A stretch of 7,964 nucleotides of DNA. It comes from Betaproteobacteria bacterium. GTDB lineage: Bacteria > Pseudomonadota > Gammaproteobacteria > Burkholderiales > Burkholderiaceae_C. This document shows, piece after piece, positions 4,757 through 7,964 of this stretch. The notes beneath the pieces were generated by a model. It was not told the DNA's origin and ran no database searches. It worked only from the letters and a program-made list of their open reading frames with translations. The position numbers were made by a program, and so were the translations under genes. Position 1 is the first letter of the stretch. Each line of letters begins with the position of its first letter. The stretch spans positions 1 through 7,964 of the forward strand of contig RFPX01000057.1 of NCBI GenBank assembly GCA_009925955.1, written 5' to 3'.

Positions 4757-7387
4757 TTGGCGACCCCATCGGCCCACCTGCCCCCAACCCACGTGAACCC
4801 CCAACCGAACACCGCCCTGCCGTCGGTACGCCCCGGCACGCCCCAAACAGTGGCCTGGATAGCCCCAAGGGCCAGCCGAACAGGTCTCAGCCCGGCAGCC
4901 CTGGGCAAGGCCTTGGTCTGCGCAGTGGGGGCGATCACGGCCGCAGTCAGCATGGCAACCCCGGGTACGGGGGCTGCCGGCCACGCACCCAAGCCCACCG
5001 CGCCGCCCGCCGCGCTGAAGCTGCACGTGCCCTCACCCGACTGGCGCGACCAGGTCATCTACTTTGTGGTGACAGACCGCTTTGCCGACGGCAACCCGCG
5101 CAACAACGACCAGGGCGTCGGTGAGTACGACCCCCGCCAGGCCAGCCGCTACAGCGGCGGCGATCTGGCCGGCCTTCGCCAGCGCTTGGACTACATCCAG
5201 GGACTGGGTGCCACCACGCTGTGGATCACGCCGCCCGTGGCCAACCAGTGGATGAATGCGCAAGGCAGCTACACCGGCTACCACGGCTACTGGGCCGAAC
5301 ACTTCATGAAGGTGGATCGCCACCAGGGCACGCTCCACGACTACCGGCTGCTGTCAGACGCCCTGCACCGGCGCGGCATGTACCTGGTGCAAGACATCGT
5401 GGTCAACCACGTGGGCGACTTCTTCTACTACGACGCCAAGCGACCGGGCCCAGGCCAGGCCCAAACCAAAGGCCAAGGCCAAGCCCATGACCCGCGCCTG
5501 GGCTACCAGCCCAACCTGGGCAGCCGGCCGGTGCAGCGCCCCAGCCAACACCCCTTCTCGCTCAACGACCCGCGCCGCGCGGCCGACCGCCAAGCGGGCA
5601 TCTACCACTGGACGCCGGACATCGTGGACTACGGCAACCGCGAGCAAGAGTTGACCTATCAGATGGCGGGCCTGGACGACCTGAACACCCGCAACCCACG
5701 GGTGCGCGAGGCGCTGCGCAAGAGCTTTGCGCATTGGATCCGCGAAGTGGGGGTGGACGGCTACCGCGTGGACACGGCCTTCTATGTCGAGCCCGAGTTC
5801 TTCGAAGACTTCATCTGGCGGCCTGCACGCGCCGGCGGCACCCCCGGCCTGCACGAGGTGGCGCGGCGCACGGGGCGCAACAGCTTCTTTCTGTTTGGTG
5901 AAGGCTTTGGCATCGATGGGCCTGGGCAGAACACCCAAAGCCAGCGCATCGAGTCGTACATGCAGGGCCCTCAAGCGCAGCAGCGCCGCTTGCACGGCAT
6001 GCTGAACTTTCCGCTGTACGGTGCGCTGGGCGATGTGCTCAGCCGCGGCGCGCCCACGGCCGTTTTGGGCCAAAGGCTGCGCGCCCAAGTGGCACTGCAC
6101 CCGCGCCTGCACTGGATGCCCACGTTTGTGGACAACCATGATGTGGACCGCTTCTTGGCCTCGGGTGACCAGCGCGCGCTGGTGCAAGCCTTGGGCAGCC
6201 TGTTCACCCTGCCGGGCATCCCGGTGGTGTACTACGGCACCGAGCAGGGCTTTACCCAACAGCGGGCCTCGATGTTCGCCGCGGGCTGGGGCTCGGGCGG
6301 TCAAGACCACTTTCGCTTGGAACACCCGCTGGCACGCACCCTGCGGTCACTGGCCGACCTGCGCCAGACCCACGCACCGCTGCGCCGCGGCTGGCCCACC
6401 GTGCTGGCCGAAACCACCGACGACGCCGGCGCCCTGGTGTGGCGCATGAGCCATGAAGGCCAGCATGTCTTGGTGGCCTTGAACACCGCCGATGAAGCCC
6501 TGACGGTGAAGGATTTACCGCTGGGCTCCAGCGGCGCGGCCACGCTGCAGCCCGCTTGGGGGCTGGAGGGTTTGCCAGCCGGCCTGCAAGCCGATGTCCA
6601 AGGCCGTGTGTCGATACCGTTGGGAGGGCGCGACCTGCGCGTGTGGCATTGGGCCGATGCGCAGCTGCAGGGCAGTGCCCGCGCCGGCCAGGCCCAAAGC
6701 GAAGCGCCACGGGCCCTGCAGCGCAGCGGCGATGGCGACGCACCCTGGGTGGAGCAAATCGACCGCAGCGACCCCGCGGGCGACGACCATGGCCCTGAAG
6801 GCCGCTACCAGTACCCCACCGACCCGGTTTTCGCCCAACTGCGCACGGCCGACATCCGACGTGTGCAGGTGGCCACGCGGCGCGAGGCACAGGGCACGGC
6901 CTTGCGCATCACACTCACCATGGCTGGGCTGAGTTCGGTGTGGAGCCCGCGCCACGGCTACGACCATGTGGCCTTCACCACCTTCCTGGAACTGCCCGGT
7001 GAGCCCGGTGGCGCGCGGGTGATGCCGCTGCAAGACGGTGAGCTGCCCGGCGATTTGCGGTGGCACCGCCGGCTGCGCGCGCATGGCTGGAGCCTGGCCC
7101 TGTTCAGCGCTGAAGACGCTTCGGCCCAACAGGAAGGGCGACCACTGAACCGCGGTGTGCAGGTGCGCGCCAACGCGGCTGAGAAAACCGTCACCTTCAC
7201 CTTCAGCCCAGCCGCGCTGGGCCAACGTGAAAGCCTCAAGGGTGCGCGGCTGTGGATCAACACCTGGGATTGGGATGCGCGCTACCGCAACCTGGCCCCA
7301 AACGCCTTGGACTACACCTTCGGTGGCGGCCAACCTGGGCAGCCCAAGGTGATGGATGCCACCGAGGTGTTCGTGATCCCGAATTAA
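4757..7387 (+). CDS. Exported GH13 alpha-amylase family enzyme with C-terminal glucodextranase-like domain
   Basis: An 876-residue glycoside hydrolase acting on alpha-glucans outside the cytoplasm. A hydrophobic segment after a lysine (about 51-67) is a likely Sec signal. The (beta/alpha)8 domain (about 95-530) has every GH13 landmark: LWITPP (155-160), DIVVNH (213-218), LDDLN (306-310), GYRVD with nucleophile D339, FGEGF with acid/base E382, DNHD with D462, and GIPVVYYGTE (487-496). A beta-sandwich domain C follows (about 535-650), then a linker, then from about D672 a domain opening DPAGDDHGPEG that resembles the Glucodextran_C family (PF09985). A Gln/Gly-rich insert (231-245) lies in domain B. 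The start is uncertain: TTG at 4757 is the first possible codon after an in-frame stop and has only a weak AGG six bases upstream. GTG at 4850 would give a more normal signal peptide; ATG at 4952 would remove it. Hydrolase, transglycosylase or cyclodextrin specificity cannot be told from sequence alone. Confidence 0.94.
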   Translation: MATPSAHLPPTHVNPQPNTALPSVRPGTPQTVAWIAPRASRTGLSPAALGKALVCAVGAITAAVSMATPGTGAAGHAPKPTAPPAALKLHVPSPDWRDQVIYFVVTDRFADGNPRNNDQGVGEYDPRQASRYSGGDLAGLRQRLDYIQGLGATTLWITPPVANQWMNAQGSYTGYHGYWAEHFMKVDRHQGTLHDYRLLSDALHRRGMYLVQDIVVNHVGDFFYYDAKRPGPGQAQTKGQGQAHDPRLGYQPNLGSRPVQRPSQHPFSLNDPRRAADRQAGIYHWTPDIVDYGNREQELTYQMAGLDDLNTRNPRVREALRKSFAHWIREVGVDGYRVDTAFYVEPEFFEDFIWRPARAGGTPGLHEVARRTGRNSFFLFGEGFGIDGPGQNTQSQRIESYMQGPQAQQRRLHGMLNFPLYGALGDVLSRGAPTAVLGQRLRAQVALHPRLHWMPTFVDNHDVDRFLASGDQRALVQALGSLFTLPGIPVVYYGTEQGFTQQRASMFAAGWGSGGQDHFRLEHPLARTLRSLADLRQTHAPLRRGWPTVLAETTDDAGALVWRMSHEGQHVLVALNTADEALTVKDLPLGSSGAATLQPAWGLEGLPAGLQADVQGRVSIPLGGRDLRVWHWADAQLQGSARAGQAQSEAPRALQRSGDGDAPWVEQIDRSDPAGDDHGPEGRYQYPTDPVFAQLRTADIRRVQVATRREAQGTALRITLTMAGLSSVWSPRHGYDHVAFTTFLELPGEPGGARVMPLQDGELPGDLRWHRRLRAHGWSLALFSAEDASAQQEGRPLNRGVQVRANAAEKTVTFTFSPAALGQRESLKGARLWINTWDWDARYRNLAPNALDYTFGGGQPGQPKVMDATEVFVIPN

Positions 7388-7815
7388 GCCCTGGGCAAAG
7401 CCTCAGAGCCCGCCACCGCCGCCGACACGCCACACAGCGCGGCCAGGGTGTCGGTGATCACCACCGTGGGAATGTCCTGCAGATAGGGCGCGAAGCGGCC
7501 CTTGTGTTCAAAGCGCTGGCGAAAGTCAGAGGCGAAGAAGAAGTCGCCCAGGCGCGGCACCAGGCCACCGCCGATGTACACGCCCCCGCGCGCGCCCAAG
7601 GTGAGCGCCACATTGCCGGCAAAGCCGCCCAACATGGCGCAAAACACCTGCAGCGTGCGCTGGGCCGCGGCCTCACCGGCCAGGCCTGCTGCCAAGATTT
7701 CCGGCGTGCTGGCCTGCTCCGATTGAAGCGGCGGCACCGGCCAGCCGTTGACTTCACACACGCAGGCCTGCAGAAGCGGCAAGCCGATGCCCGAGAGCAA
7801 TCGCTCGGCCGACAC
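7384..7815 (-). CDS. glk: Glucokinase (Glk family), C-terminal part only
   Basis: Glucokinase transfers phosphate from ATP to glucose in the cytoplasm, the step by which glucose released from maltodextrins enters central metabolism. The visible part matches the last ~45% of bacterial Glk (E. coli Glk is about 320 residues). It contains SAERLLSG, a FCAMLGGFAGNVAL helix, the GGVYIGGGLVPRL glycine-rich segment, and FRQRFEHKGRF followed by IPTVVIT. The GTG at 7815 is not a natural start, because homology continues in frame upstream (RQQWPHV, to about 7840). The GEGGH motif expected about 24 residues before HVSAE is absent in all three frames, and an in-frame stop lies at 7951-7953. The gene is therefore broken within roughly 75 bases upstream of HVSAE, either by a real rearrangement or a contig-end error. 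Its stop codon overlaps that of the amylase. Confidence 0.82.
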   Translation of the reverse strand: MSAERLLSGIGLPLLQACVCEVNGWPVPPLQSEQASTPEILAAGLAGEAAAQRTLQVFCAMLGGFAGNVALTLGARGGVYIGGGLVPRLGDFFFASDFRQRFEHKGRFAPYLQDIPTVVITDTLAALCGVSAAVAGSEALPRA

Positions 7816-7904
7816 ATGCGGCCACTGCTGCCGCGCCCGCTGCTGTCGGGGCGGCCGCGCCGAGTTGCGCGATGGGATGGGCCAAGGCCGGGCCGGGCCG
7901 GAAC

Positions 7905-7964
7905 ACCGCCCGATGCGAGGGTGTGCAGCACCGGGAGGGTGTACACGCCTTCAACCATGTCGTG
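7905..7964 (-). pseudogene. Possible fragment of a polyprenyl synthetase (partial)
   Basis: Reading from the right edge on the minus strand, in a different frame from the glucokinase, the first 20 codons include DMVEGVYTLPVLHTL. This resembles the C-terminal 'DLREGxxTLPVLxAL' stretch of trans-polyprenyl diphosphate synthetases, especially actinobacterial-type members. The resemblance stops near a GC-rich microrepeat (about 7887-7902), after which the frame reads as Arg/Pro/Ser-rich noise over the glucokinase. With only 20 residues this is tentative. If correct, it is a gene tail joined to a glucokinase tail on the same strand. Confidence 0.35.

Noticed and set aside
4913..4936. Possible lipoprotein signal (ALVC) in the amylase N-terminus
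   Set aside because: The residue before Cys is Val rather than Gly, Ala or Ser, and the Cys lies at the start of the hydrophobic stretch instead of its end, so a lipobox is not supported.
5354..6325. Minus-strand open frame of 323 codons within the amylase gene
   Set aside because: It lies opposite the GH13 catalytic domain with its intact triad; composition and lack of domains mark it as a shadow frame.
7458..7958. Minus-strand open frame of 166 codons starting MVEGVYTLP
   Set aside because: Only its first ~15-20 residues look like a protein family (polyprenyl synthetase). The rest is an Arg/Pro/Ser/Cys-rich misreading of the glucokinase.
1..7964. Searched for tRNA or rRNA genes, CRISPR arrays, insertion sequences and attachment sites
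   Set aside because: No regularly spaced repeats, cloverleaf-like sequence, transposase motifs or paired terminal inverted repeats were seen, and coding density leaves little room for them.

Overview
The window is GC-rich, densely coding DNA from a Gram-negative bacterium. The outer-membrane receptor family, the Glk-type glucokinase sequence and the alanine- and arginine-rich codon use suggest a proteobacterium, most likely a betaproteobacterium of the Burkholderiales (Roseateles/Rubrivivax-like). That placement is inferred from protein character alone.

Layout: (1) At the left edge, 1-67 on the minus strand is the start of an open frame with a twin-arginine-like signal. (2) 101-1603 (minus) is a complete FAD-dependent tryptophan-halogenase-family enzyme. 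(3) 1616-1653 (minus) is a strong intrinsic terminator between the receptor gene and the halogenase gene. (4) 1672-4491 (minus) is a complete TonB-dependent receptor of the Xanthomonas/Caulobacter carbohydrate type. (5) 4492-4756 is a divergent control region with a 21-bp near-palindrome and three 10-bp tandem repeats containing GTACAG. (6) 4757-7387 (plus) is an exported GH13 alpha-amylase-type enzyme with an intact catalytic triad and a C-terminal glucodextranase-like domain. (7) 7384-7815 (minus) is the C-terminal part of a glucokinase, tail-to-tail with the amylase and sharing a TTAA. (8) At the right edge the glucokinase reading is broken, and the last 60 bases read, in another frame, like a piece of a polyprenyl synthetase.

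Together the genes look like an alpha-glucan (starch or maltodextrin) utilisation locus. The amylase would cut the polymer outside the cytoplasm, the TonB-dependent receptor would import oligosaccharides across the outer membrane, and glucokinase would phosphorylate the released glucose. The halogenase has no obvious step in this pathway. Pairing of such halogenases with TonB-dependent receptors is known in related bacteria, but its purpose is unclear, and it is the most intriguing part of the window. No transcription regulator, inner-membrane transporter or flavin reductase is present here.

The main cautions are the right-hand edge, which may be a chimeric contig end or a real rearrangement, and the amylase start, which is a TTG with a weak ribosome binding site.
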